DNA of 22,781 bases, taken from Chloroflexota bacterium (GTDB taxonomy: Bacteria > Chloroflexota > Anaerolineae > Caldilineales > Caldilineaceae). The notes beneath the pieces are model-generated. The model was given only the letters and a program-made list of their open reading frames with translations, was not told the DNA's origin and made no database searches. The stretch spans positions 1 to 22,781 of the forward strand of contig QEUW01000073.1 of the NCBI GenBank assembly GCA_003577005.1, read 5' to 3'. The position numbers and the translations under genes are program-made. Each line of letters begins with the position of its first letter. Position 1 is the first letter of the stretch. Positions 14,655 to 22,391 of the stretch are shown piece after piece.

Positions 14655-15533
14655 CTACTTGAGCGCTCCCTGCGTAATGCCGCTGACGATATTGCGTTCA
14701 AAACGCAGGTAAAGCAGAAGAATCGGCAAAATGGTGACAATGGTGAAAGCGTTCAGCAGCGGCCAATCCTGAATACCAATGGCGTCGCGGAGCAGAAACA
14801 GCTGATATGGGAGCGTCCGGATCTCGGAAGATGTCGTCAGCGCCAGCACGAAGGGAAACTCGTTCCACGCTTCGCGCAGTGAAAACACCGCGACTGTAAC
14901 CAAACCCGGAACAGCGATCGGAAGCACAATATGGCGAATACGCTGCCACATCGACGCGCCATCGGTCGCAGCCGCTTCTTCCAGCTCTTTCGGTACGGCG
15001 GCAAAAAACCCCGTCAGAATCCAGGTTGCAAACGGAATCGCCGTCGCCGTATACGCGATAATCAACGCGATGTACGTATCGAGCAGCCCCGCTTGTTCTA
15101 CCATGCGATACAGCGGAACGATCAGACTGGCGCGCGGCAGAATACGCGGGATCAGGATCGCGACCAGCAATACATTGCGCAGCCGAAAGTTGTATCGGGC
15201 AAAGGAATATGCCGCCAAGCTGCTGACGGCCACCGCCAGAACGGTGGAAGTGAGCGAAAGAAACAGGCTGTTAAACAGGTAACGCGAGAAATTGGGGTAG
15301 GTGAAGACGCGAACGTAGTTGTCCAGCGTTGGATGCTCAGGAATCAGGCGAGGGCTCGCATAGACGTCAATCGCTCCTTTGAAAGATGCCGAGATCGACC
15401 AGATGATCGGCAAGAGCGACCACACTGTAAACACAAGCAGCGGAATCCAGTAGAAGTTGCGCCGGAGAAAGCGGCTAAAGTACTGGAGATCAAGACTGGA
15501 TTGTGCTGACCTGGCTGCGCTCGAGACACCCAT
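14655..15533 (-). CDS. carbohydrate ABC transporter permease, MalG/UgpE type
   Basis: A 292-residue CUT1 inner-membrane subunit with six membrane segments. Landmarks: SFKGAIDVYASPRLIPEHPT and LDNYVRVF after the first helix, then YNFRLRNVLLVAILIPRILP. The EAA coupling loop is in ELEEAAATDGASMWQRIRHI followed by VLPIAVPGLV. The C-terminus ends close to the membrane, as usual for MalG-type proteins. It begins 2 bp after the stop of the partner permease, so the two are coupled. Substrate is set by the binding protein upstream. Confidence 0.92.
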   Translation of the reverse strand: MGVSSAARSAQSSLDLQYFSRFLRRNFYWIPLLVFTVWSLLPIIWSISASFKGAIDVYASPRLIPEHPTLDNYVRVFTYPNFSRYLFNSLFLSLTSTVLAVAVSSLAAYSFARYNFRLRNVLLVAILIPRILPRASLIVPLYRMVEQAGLLDTYIALIIAYTATAIPFATWILTGFFAAVPKELEEAAATDGASMWQRIRHIVLPIAVPGLVTVAVFSLREAWNEFPFVLALTTSSEIRTLPYQLFLLRDAIGIQDWPLLNAFTIVTILPILLLYLRFERNIVSGITQGALK

Positions 15534-15535
15534 GA

Positions 15536-16441
15536 CTAGCGCTCACGGAAGATGCGAAGATATACAACACTGAACGTCAAGTTGATGACCAGCAGAACCA
15601 TCATCACCGCCGAGGCACCGGAATAGTCCAGGCTCCTGAAAGCAAGCTGGTACATGTAGACAGCGAGCACCTCCGTTGCACGGCCAGGCCCCCCACCGGT
15701 CAAGGGCAGAATAATGTCGAACATATTGAAACTGGCGAAGCTCAGCCACATCATGCTAAGGGCGATCATCGGCATGATCGCGGGCAGCGTGATGTGAATA
15801 AACTGCTGGTGCCACCGCGCCCCGTCAATGGAAGCGGCTTCGTAGAGTTCGTTGTCGATCGTTTGCAGGCCCGCCAACAGAATCAGGGTGGCAAACGGCG
15901 AGATAAACCATACATTCGCCAGGATTACGACGATCAGAGCGTTGGTAGGATCACCCAACCATGATACCGTTCCGAATCCAAGAGCCGTCGTAATGTGGTT
16001 GATCAGGCTATTGGAGCCGACAAACAGAAAACGCCACATCACAGCCGTAGCGATGCCTGACACCAGATACGGAATCAATGCGATTCCTCGAAAGAGGCCA
16101 CGCGCTACCCTCACCTGCGATAGCACAAGGGCAAATCCCAGTGATAGGAAAAACCCGATTGCAATTGTGCCAAACACGAAGATGAAAGAGCGGGTCAATG
16201 AGTTGATGAACTTGTCGTCTTGAAACAGGTCAAGATAGTTGTCGAAGCCGACAAAGGGTTGTTCGATCGACCAGACTTCGACCTTATATAGAGAAGTTAC
16301 GAAACCGCTGACCACGGCATACCCTAAAACGCCACCCACAAAAAGGATTGCCGGCGCGGTCAGCAGGTAGGGAAGTACCGGATTAGCCCAGACACCCTGC
16401 GATCTTCGAGCGCGAGGGGTCGATGCGGTTCGTGAGGCCAT
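15536..16441 (-). CDS. carbohydrate ABC transporter permease, MalF/UgpA type
   Basis: A 301-residue CUT1 permease with six membrane segments. Landmarks: LPYLLTAPAILFVGGVLGY at the N-terminus, GFDNYLDLFQDDKFINSLTR, and the EAA loop ELYEAASIDGARWHQQFIHI followed by TLPAIMPM. The family tail LTGGGPGRATEVLAVYMYQL is present. Length is the standard short MalF/UgpA form without the large periplasmic loop of enteric MalF. It lies 75 bp after the binding-protein gene, a gap filled by a strong hairpin. ATG at 16441 has a weak GGA site. Confidence 0.92.
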   Translation of the reverse strand: MASRTASTPRARRSQGVWANPVLPYLLTAPAILFVGGVLGYAVVSGFVTSLYKVEVWSIEQPFVGFDNYLDLFQDDKFINSLTRSFIFVFGTIAIGFFLSLGFALVLSQVRVARGLFRGIALIPYLVSGIATAVMWRFLFVGSNSLINHITTALGFGTVSWLGDPTNALIVVILANVWFISPFATLILLAGLQTIDNELYEAASIDGARWHQQFIHITLPAIMPMIALSMMWLSFASFNMFDIILPLTGGGPGRATEVLAVYMYQLAFRSLDYSGASAVMMVLLVINLTFSVVYLRIFRER

Positions 16442-16465
16442 CGCGATTCCAGCGCTTGTTTGCGG

Positions 16466-16504
16466 AACGAAGGTAGCGAGCCTGTGTGGCTCGCTACCTT
16501 CGTT
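16466..16504 (-). terminator. perfect 17-bp intercistronic hairpin
   Basis: AACGAAGGTAGCGAGCC (16466-16482) is perfectly complementary to 16488-16504 across a 5-nt loop TGTGT. On the minus strand it lies 12 bp after the stop of the sugar-binding protein and 24 bp before the MalF-type start. No T-tract follows. Such stems usually stabilise the upstream message or end part of the transcripts, so that binding protein exceeds permease. Confidence 0.75.
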
Positions 16505-16516
16505 CTTCGTCCCGGA

Positions 16517-17782
16517 TTATTCTTCTACAAGGTCATCGATCTCGGCCTGATACCGTGCTGCCAGCTCGGCAGGATCGGCGCCAGGATTCTGGAGCGCATC
16601 TTGCATGGCATCCAAAAGGATCTGGTAAATCTGCGGTTGGCGCGGATGGCTCGGCAGCGGCACAAGCTCGGCAAACGCCTGCTCAAAGTCAGGCGCCCAC
16701 GGCTTGGCTGCGACGTAGCTCTCGCTATTCAACACGGGTAGCACGGTCGTTGGTTGATAACGTTGGGCCACTTCGCCGACAATCTCGGGCTGGGCCAGGT
16801 AGCGCAGCACGAGAGATGCCTCATAGGGGTGCTCGGTCGTTGCGCTGATGAGGTACGGCCACCCAAGCGTCATGGTGCGGTTCTCATCTTCCCCTCCGGG
16901 GCGCGCCGGTAGAGGCCCGCCAGCCCATTCGGTGCCGTATTCAAGCGACTCATTGACTGTCGGGTAGATGTTGTCGCCGATCAGCGCTTGCGCCGCGGTG
17001 CCGTTGATGAACGCTGCACGCATCGCGCCGGAATCCCACGCCAGCGTATCGGGATCAGCAATGTTGTCGCGCATAAGCGTCTGGTAGAAGCTCAAAAGGT
17101 ATTCACCAGCCTCGGAATCGAGTTGAGGCACACCATTTTCCCACTGCCCGCCCATCGCCATAAACAGTGACAACATCCAGACAGGGTCGTGCGCCCGGCT
17201 GCCGATGATAGAGAACCCGATTCGATCGTCGGTGCGGAGCTGGCGCCCTGCTTCGAGCACCTCGTCCCAAGTTTGCGGGACTTCGATGCCAGCCTCTTCA
17301 AACCAGTCGAGACGATAGGTGTACCAGAAGGGGCCAATATGCAGGGCAACGCCGTACGGGGTCCCTTCCCACGTCGCCATCGAGAACGCCGCTGGCGCGA
17401 GATTATTGTAGGTTTCAGGGTCTTCTTCTTCCCACTGCGCCAGCAAATCGCTCACGTCCATAACGGCACCCTGGACGGCGAGAGGTGGCAGGCCATCGGC
17501 GGGCACTTGCACCAGATCGGGCGCCTGCCCGGCCTGGACGGCGCGCAGGAAGTCCGCCACGGATTGCTCCAGCGGAATAACATCCGTGGTGACACGGATA
17601 TTCGGGTACATCTCATGGAACGCTTCAAATTGATCGCCGGGAATGAAGTTTTCGCGCCCAAACCACATCGTCAGTTCGATGATGTCGTCTTGCGCAACCG
17701 TGACAGCCGCCGGAATGCCAGACAGAGCAACTGCAAGTAATACGAAGACAAAGGCTGTGAGTGGGTGGCGGGACAATTGCAT
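16517..17782 (-). CDS. sugar-binding protein, extracellular family 1
   Basis: A 421-residue SBP_bac_1 protein for the CUT1 importer. The signal peptide has RHPL, a hydrophobic run, and likely cleavage after AVTVA (about residue 30). There is no lipobox cysteine. Family features include LTMWFGRENF, FHEMYPNIRVTTDVIP, FLRAVQAGQAPDLVQVPAD, LFMAMGGQWENG and the end-domain LRYLAQPEIVGEVAQRY. The ATG at 17782 has AAGGAG 7 nt upstream. It lies 132 bp after the RpiR gene and is probably the best-expressed member of the locus. The substrate is a mono- or oligosaccharide or polyol that I cannot name. Confidence 0.92.
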   Translation of the reverse strand: MQLSRHPLTAFVFVLLAVALSGIPAAVTVAQDDIIELTMWFGRENFIPGDQFEAFHEMYPNIRVTTDVIPLEQSVADFLRAVQAGQAPDLVQVPADGLPPLAVQGAVMDVSDLLAQWEEEDPETYNNLAPAAFSMATWEGTPYGVALHIGPFWYTYRLDWFEEAGIEVPQTWDEVLEAGRQLRTDDRIGFSIIGSRAHDPVWMLSLFMAMGGQWENGVPQLDSEAGEYLLSFYQTLMRDNIADPDTLAWDSGAMRAAFINGTAAQALIGDNIYPTVNESLEYGTEWAGGPLPARPGGEDENRTMTLGWPYLISATTEHPYEASLVLRYLAQPEIVGEVAQRYQPTTVLPVLNSESYVAAKPWAPDFEQAFAELVPLPSHPRQPQIYQILLDAMQDALQNPGADPAELAARYQAEIDDLVEE

Positions 17783-17914
17783 TGTGACGCTCCTTCTCTA
17801 ATCGCTTCACAAGTTACTGCATCGTTCGATAGGTGTACGCTCGATCTCCTCCTTTCATCATCCTGGATTCCCGCCGGCGAATGCTTCTTGAGGTGAGGCG
17901 GAAATAACACGCAT

Positions 17915-18799
17915 CTAGTCCGGCGCGTTCACATCGTCCGCCGTTGTCAACGCGTAGTGCGCCGCTCGTACCGCAAGGCCATATAGAATATTGAGGTGAG
18001 CGACTTTGGACATTGTCTTCACACCGACGACCTCTGAGCCGCGCGCAGCCGAAATAAGCGAATAGGAACAAATCGAAGTCAGCGCCGAGCCTCGCATATT
18101 AGTGAGGCCAATGGTCGTCGCACCACGGTCCCGCGCCGTCTTGGCAGCATCCAGAATCGCTTCAGTCGATCCGGAATGGCTAATTGCCACCACAACATCT
18201 CGCGCGTTCACCAACGCCACAGCTCTTGTCAGAAGTTGAGGTTCGTCATATGCCTGGCTGGTTAGACCAACATCGAGGAGCCGATGTTCGAATTCGCGAG
18301 CGAGAGGCGCGGAGCCTCCAAGCCCAAGAATGACTCGCTGCCGCGCCTGCGCAAGCGCCTCCGCCGCCTGTTCGAAAGCGGCAAAGTCAAACACTGCGAG
18401 CGTATCCTTGAGCGAGCGAATAGATGTGTTGAATATTTTCCGAATAAGCGCTTCGCTACCATCCTCAACAGAAAGTTCCTCGTACTCCTCGACCGCCTCC
18501 ATCTCCTGATAGCGCAGGAAAATACTTCGCAACTCTCTGAAACCGCTGAGGCCGAGCTGCTGAGCAAATTTGACAACCGCGGCCTCCGATACCTGAGCTG
18601 CCTCAGCAATATGCGCCATTCGCACCATAGATGGATCGGCTCTTTGCAGTTTAAGTAGAACATCCGCGATAGCCCTGTTGGCCGGAGACAGCGATGAAAG
18701 AAGGCCCTCGATCGTCACGATCAGGGCGCGAGGATTTGTCGCGAAGACGTTACTATTTCTGGACCCAGATAAATTTGTCACGGCAAATGCTGCCTTCAT
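17915..18799 (-). CDS. RpiR/MurR-family transcriptional regulator (HTH plus SIS)
   Basis: A 294-residue regulator of sugar-phosphate genes. An HTH_6 domain covers about residues 28-100: LLSSLSPANRAIADVLL, then AHIAEAAQVSEAAVVKFAQQ and LGLSGFRELR. A SIS sugar-phosphate binding domain covers about 130-275: RVILGLGGSAPLAREFEHRL and VVVAISHSGSTEAILDAAKT. It heads the minus-strand locus and likely senses a phosphorylated intermediate made by the kinase. ATG 18799 is only about 5 nt from the predicted transcription start and has no good ribosome site, so a leaderless message or a later start is possible. Confidence 0.9.
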   Translation of the reverse strand: MKAAFAVTNLSGSRNSNVFATNPRALIVTIEGLLSSLSPANRAIADVLLKLQRADPSMVRMAHIAEAAQVSEAAVVKFAQQLGLSGFRELRSIFLRYQEMEAVEEYEELSVEDGSEALIRKIFNTSIRSLKDTLAVFDFAAFEQAAEALAQARQRVILGLGGSAPLAREFEHRLLDVGLTSQAYDEPQLLTRAVALVNARDVVVAISHSGSTEAILDAAKTARDRGATTIGLTNMRGSALTSICSYSLISAARGSEVVGVKTMSKVAHLNILYGLAVRAAHYALTTADDVNAPD

Positions 18800-18810
18800 C
18801 CATTTAAAAA

Positions 18811-18839
18811 AGATTACTGGAACATTCCCACCGTGTCAA
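18811..18839 (-). promoter_or_regulatory. promoter of the RpiR gene with GGAACATTCC dyad
   Basis: On the minus strand TTGACA (complement at 18834-18839) is a perfect -35. After a 17-bp spacer comes TAATCT (complement at 18811-18816), a 3-of-6 -10. The dyad GGAA-CA-TTCC (18819-18828) lies wholly within the spacer, where a dimeric repressor would block RNA polymerase. Autoregulation by RpiR is the natural reading. The same dyad is not found in front of the binding-protein gene. Confidence 0.5.
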
Positions 18840-19016
18840 GTTTTTCCGATGATTACTTCGGTTGAATCGTATATTTACCCACAAATTGCCAACTCGCTCA
18901 CTAGAAACTTTACAATAAAGACATTTCATGATGATGTTTGATAGAGAAGCGTGACAGACGCCAAAGAGATCGGCAACCCCGTTTGTATCTGAGAAGCAGT
19001 TAAATAGGGTTGCATC

Positions 19017-19510
19017 CATGTGAAACCGGAAACGTTCAAAAAACGGCATCGCGAGGGATTCGGTTGTGCGGCGGCGCAAGCCAAAGGGCATACCGCGTGA
19101 ACCACGGATTTCGCCCGAAGCGATCGTCTTGGTCCACGGGATGGCTGTCGAGAACCGAACGGGAGGTACCAGGCGGATTCAGGATAAACCGGGCAAACCC
19201 GGGTGACCTTCTCGAAGAACTATGCCGGCGAGATCTGGGCGTATGATTTCGTGCAGACTTATGACCTGTTCTTCCGTACGATTTTTGTCTTCCTCATCAT
19301 TGAGTTGGCATCGCGGCAGGTGGTCCTCGTTAGCGTCACACGGTCACCCAATGGTGCCTGGGTCGCCCAGCAGTGGCGGCGCCATGTAACCCTGTTTGGG
19401 GAAGGTTCTCAGTTTTTGATCCGTGACAACGACGACAAGTTTGGTCCACATTTCTCGCTTGTTACCGGCCACGTGGATATACAACTACCGCCACTGACAG
19501 AGTTTCAACA
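19017..19510 (+). pseudogene. decayed IS481-like (rve) transposase
   Basis: Three pieces of one DDE integrase appear in changing frames. From 19017: HVKPETFKKRHREGFG. From about 19069 in another frame: RRRKPKGIPREPRISPEAIV, continuing to ENRTGGTRRIQ, and ending at a TGA at 19204. From 19203 in the first frame: the catalytic core GEIWAYDFVQTYDLFFRTIF, FVFLIIELASRQVVLVSVT, AWVAQQWRR and QFLIRDNDDKFGPHF. The first two acidic residues (AYDF and IRDND) are present. The third (Glu) part is missing, and about 50 residues between the DNA-binding part and the core are gone. No flanking inverted repeats or target duplication could be picked out. It separates the sugar locus from the redox module. Not functional. 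Confidence 0.8.
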
Positions 19511-19549
19511 ATTCAGCAACGACACTGCCCTGACCACACTCTGGCAGCT

Positions 19550-20245
19550 TCACAAGTCGAAAAAGGGATTTAGCACGACTTGATAGTAAATCAGATAACC
19601 ACCCGCCAAAATCAACGCCAGCGCACTGACGGTTTTGACGTAGGGCATCAATCGCCCCACATAGCGTGTGACGGTGCTCTGGAACAGCGCCGTTGTCAGG
19701 GCCAGGGTGGTAATAACTGTTCCCATTCCCAAACTATAAGCCAGGAACAACGCGCTGGCTGACAGCCAGTCGTTTGAGGACAGCGACGTGGCAAACACCG
19801 AGAGGAACACAGGCAAGGTGCAGCTCAACGAAACCGCCGCATACGCCACGCCGTACAGGAACATGCCTCGTGGACCCTGGGTTCTATACTCCCATTCCGG
19901 GATTGGAATAGGCACCGCTACGTTTCGCCCTAGAAGATATAATATGCCCAAGACTACAAGCAATCCGCCCACCCAAACGCCGATCCACGGGGTGGCTTGC
20001 ACGAGCGCGTGACCACCTGCCGATAGGATCGCCCCGGCGATCACAAACACGACCAGGAAACCTGCGGTTACTACCAGCCCTAACCACACAGCGCGCCATA
20101 ACCGCTCATTAAGGTTAGCCTCTTCGCGATCATCCCCACTGCTGAGATAGTAGGTGATGAACGTGGGGAGCATAGCAAATCCACATGGATTGACACTCGC
20201 CAGCACCCCTGCCGAAAACGCAAAAACGATAGCCGCGCCGCTCAT
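19550..20245 (-). CDS. CcdA/DsbD-like membrane thiol-disulfide transporter
   Basis: A 231-residue six-helix membrane protein of the CcdA family, which carries reducing power from cytoplasmic thioredoxin across the membrane to extracytoplasmic thioredoxin-like proteins. The two redox cysteines are in place: C21 in SVNPCGFAMLP and C142 in VSLSCTLPVFL. Proline-flanked cysteines and SLGMGTVITTLAL are typical. Its ATG overlaps the stop of the TlpA-like gene (ATGA), so the two are translated together and the TlpA-like protein is its likely partner. Association with the reductase and MerR suggests thiol or heavy-metal stress rather than cytochrome c maturation, as no cytochrome genes are near. Confidence 0.88.
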   Translation of the reverse strand: MSGAAIVFAFSAGVLASVNPCGFAMLPTFITYYLSSGDDREEANLNERLWRAVWLGLVVTAGFLVVFVIAGAILSAGGHALVQATPWIGVWVGGLLVVLGILYLLGRNVAVPIPIPEWEYRTQGPRGMFLYGVAYAAVSLSCTLPVFLSVFATSLSSNDWLSASALFLAYSLGMGTVITTLALTTALFQSTVTRYVGRLMPYVKTVSALALILAGGYLIYYQVVLNPFFDL

Positions 20246-20799
20246 GCGCCAATCACCTTCTCGATTTCACGCCGGAGCACATCATAGGAAGTTGAGCGGA
20301 TGTCACGGTAAACTTCATGCCCTTCGGCGTCAACGATGATGGTGGTATCCAATGCCTGCACGTTGAAACGTCGCATGAACTGCACCTCCGGATCGAAGGC
20401 CCACGTCAGCCGGTTTTCACCCACAGCGTCAATGAAGGTTTGCAAATGCTCCGGGGAAACATCATCCAGATCAATGACGACAACTTTCAAGCCTGCGGCT
20501 TCATATTCCTCGTACAACCGCGCCAGCGCTTGCGCTTCGGGCACGCAGGTCGTACACCAATACGACATGGCAAACAGAATCGTGACTTCTCCGCGATCCC
20601 TTAGCAGATTGATCTGCCCACCATCCAGCGTCGGCAGCGTAACTTCGGGAATGACAGGTCCTACCGCTTCTTGCTCCGCTCCGCTGATGCTGGATGCCGA
20701 GGGAACAACGCCGTTCGCACTGAACACTCGATAGATAAGGCCCGCGCCTAGCAGCATCGCGCCAAGTAAAATCGCCGTGCCCCACTTCGCGCGTTTCAT
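20242..20799 (-). CDS. TlpA-like membrane-anchored thioredoxin/redoxin
   Basis: A 185-residue protein with a single N-terminal membrane anchor (about residues 6-27) and an extracytoplasmic thioredoxin fold. The active site is WCTTC (C82, C85) in AMSYWCTTCVPEAQALARL. The TlpA/AhpC-type entry PEVTLPTLDGGQINL precedes it. Later segments VVVIDLDD and ALDTTIIVDAEGHEVYRDIR contain the expected strand and the near-conserved cis-Pro region, where the residue before TT is Asp rather than Pro. ATG 20799 with GGAG 10 nt upstream is chosen; the open frame continues to 20856 into the reductase gene. It lies 13 bp after the reductase stop. It is likely reduced by the CcdA-like protein. Confidence 0.88.
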   Translation of the reverse strand: MKRAKWGTAILLGAMLLGAGLIYRVFSANGVVPSASSISGAEQEAVGPVIPEVTLPTLDGGQINLLRDRGEVTILFAMSYWCTTCVPEAQALARLYEEYEAAGLKVVVIDLDDVSPEHLQTFIDAVGENRLTWAFDPEVQFMRRFNVQALDTTIIVDAEGHEVYRDIRSTSYDVLRREIEKVIGA

Positions 20800-20812
20800 C
20801 GTCTTGTCACTC

Positions 20813-22156
20813 CTAAACCATATAGCTGATGTCGGCAGCCTCTGCTGGGTGGACAAAGACCGTTTTCTTGATGTCCGTAGCAGTCAAGCCATTGCGGATA
20901 GCCAGAGCGAAGAGGTTGATTACTTCCCCGGCATGAGCACCCAGTAAGTGAGCCCCCAGAATACGCCCGGTTTTCTCCTCAATGAGCACTTTGAAACCGG
21001 TATGTTTCTCGTTGGTTCTTCGCGCGGAGTACCAACCCGAAGTATCCTGATGGTTTACAGCAAACTCCAGGCCTTGCGCACGCGCTTCATCTTCCCCAAG
21101 CCCCGCCTTTGCCAGCGCCGGGATGGTAAACACGACACTCGGCACCCCGGTGTAATCCGGTACACGATGATTTCCCTTCAGAAGATTGCTTGCCACCACG
21201 TGCCCTTCGGTTACCGCCACAGGTGTAAGCGGCATTCCGTTGATCACGGTAGCATCGCCAGCCGCATACACGGCAGGATTGGATATGCTTTGAAGATACT
21301 CGTTGACCACGATACCACGTTCGCCATATTCAACCCCTGCGCTATCCAGGCCCAATCCCTCGATGGCAGGCACACGGCCCGCACCGTGTACAACCATATC
21401 CGCCTCATAGCGCTCGCCATCATGGGCCGTGTGAACAATCAACCCCGCATCAGTTCGTTCAATCGCTGTGACTTCAGTTTGAAGTCGGATGTCAATGCCA
21501 ATGTCTCGTGAGGCGGCCACTAATTGCTCGACCAGATCGGCATCAAAACCTTCCAGGGGCCGTTCGCCGCGGTGCAAGATGGTTACAACAGCCCCTGCCC
21601 GCGCTGCAATATGGGCAAACTCAAACGAGATGTAACCACCGCCAACAAAAACGATCCGCTCTGGTAATGCCGCAAGCTCTAAAAACTCGGTGCTGGTGGT
21701 CACCAGTTCGGCACCGGGAATGCCGAGAGCGCGCGGCACTGCACCCGTCGCAACGACAATGTGTTTACCCATCAATTCCTCGTCGCCAACCCGGAGTGTG
21801 GTTTGGCCGCTAAAGCGGGCGTGACCGTGATAAGTCGCTACGCCCATTTTTTGCAGGGATTTTTCAACATTTGCCGGGGCCGGATCGGTGAAGGTACGCT
21901 TGAAGCGCATCAGGTCTGCCCAATCAATCCGCACATCACCGGTGACGCCATGCCCGGCCATCCGGCGCTGCCAATCCACCAACTCTGCCGCTCCAACCAA
22001 CACCTTCTTGGGGTCGCAGCCGCGCAGCATACAGGTCCCTCCATAAGGCAGCGAGTCAACAACCGCCACTTCCCAACCGGCAGACCGGCACTTGCGCACG
22101 ATATTTAAGCCCGCCATTCCAACACCGATGACAATCAAATCAAAGTTCTTCGTCAC
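20813..22156 (-). CDS. FAD-dependent disulfide oxidoreductase (MerA/glutathione-reductase-like)
   Basis: A 447-residue class I pyridine nucleotide-disulfide oxidoreductase. FAD site: LIVIGVGMAGLN (8-18). Redox pair: GGTCMLRGCDPKKV with C42 and C47. NAD(P) site: IVFVGGGYISFEFAHIAARA. Second FAD motif: NPAVYAAGDAT. The C-terminal dimer interface ends HPAEAADISYMV. The catalytic His is kept, but the usual HPTxxE glutamate is replaced by Ala, with Asp one place further on. It lacks the N-terminal metal-binding domain and the C-terminal Cys pair of true mercuric reductase, so I do not call it merA. The start is GTG with GGAGG 5 nt before. MerR-linked metal or thiol stress is the likely setting. 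Confidence 0.88.
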   Translation of the reverse strand: MTKNFDLIVIGVGMAGLNIVRKCRSAGWEVAVVDSLPYGGTCMLRGCDPKKVLVGAAELVDWQRRMAGHGVTGDVRIDWADLMRFKRTFTDPAPANVEKSLQKMGVATYHGHARFSGQTTLRVGDEELMGKHIVVATGAVPRALGIPGAELVTTSTEFLELAALPERIVFVGGGYISFEFAHIAARAGAVVTILHRGERPLEGFDADLVEQLVAASRDIGIDIRLQTEVTAIERTDAGLIVHTAHDGERYEADMVVHGAGRVPAIEGLGLDSAGVEYGERGIVVNEYLQSISNPAVYAAGDATVINGMPLTPVAVTEGHVVASNLLKGNHRVPDYTGVPSVVFTIPALAKAGLGEDEARAQGLEFAVNHQDTSGWYSARRTNEKHTGFKVLIEEKTGRILGAHLLGAHAGEVINLFALAIRNGLTATDIKKTVFVHPAEAADISYMV

Positions 22157-22200
22157 GACATCCTCCAGATTCCTGAGCGCTCTAAACTGAACATGCAGCC

Positions 22201-22281
22201 TTAAAGCGCTTCGATCAGCGCCACACGCTTACCGAGTTCAGCCCCTTTGATCGCTGCCGCAAAGCCCGCCGAACCGCCGCA
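22201..22281 (-). pseudogene. relic of a MerA/lipoamide-dehydrogenase-like N-terminus
   Basis: In one minus-strand frame this short piece reads CGGSAGFAAAIKGAELGKRV followed by ALIEAL and a stop. This is the dinucleotide-binding motif and following helix-strand of a MerA-type flavoprotein (family form GGGSAGFAAA...GARVALIE). Nothing after this point of the family is present. It overlaps, in another frame, the short ORF at 22215-22355. Together they look like the frameshifted, truncated start of a second reductase lying just upstream of the intact one. Confidence 0.6.
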
Positions 22282-22355
22282 TCCCCGTTGCCGGACGGAG
22301 TTGCATCGCGTTCCCGCCGCTGTTTCACTTCGTGCAGTTCTTTGTCCTTTGACAT
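22215..22355 (-). CDS. 46-residue ORF between MerR and reductase genes
   Basis: ATG 22355 has a strong GAGGAG site 7 nt upstream. The product begins MSKDKELHEVKQRRERD and is rich in Lys, Arg and Glu; the C-terminal half (AAVRRALRQRSKGL) is the out-of-frame reading of the flavoprotein relic. It lies 36 bp after the MerR stop. It may be the surviving start of a reductase gene put out of frame, or a translated small peptide. No function can be assigned. Confidence 0.4.
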   Translation of the reverse strand: MSKDKELHEVKQRRERDATPSGNGDAAVRRALRQRSKGLNSVSVWR

Positions 22356-22391
22356 GCTTGTTCTCCTCGTGTTACGGGGGAAGTCGCCCGG

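Noticed and set aside
14636..14740. N-terminal extension of the aldolase
   Set aside because: Reads through the end of the permease gene; ATG 14635 has a strong ribosome site and starts at the usual family position.
18886..18916. Plus-strand TTGCCA...TACAAT with 19-bp spacer as a MerR-type promoter
   Set aside because: The only downstream plus-strand gene is the dead transposase, and the MerR gene of the window is 3 kb away on the other strand; chance match is likely.
20813..22156. Calling the oxidoreductase merA
   Set aside because: No N-terminal GMTCxxC domain and no C-terminal vicinal cysteines, both expected for Hg(II) handling.
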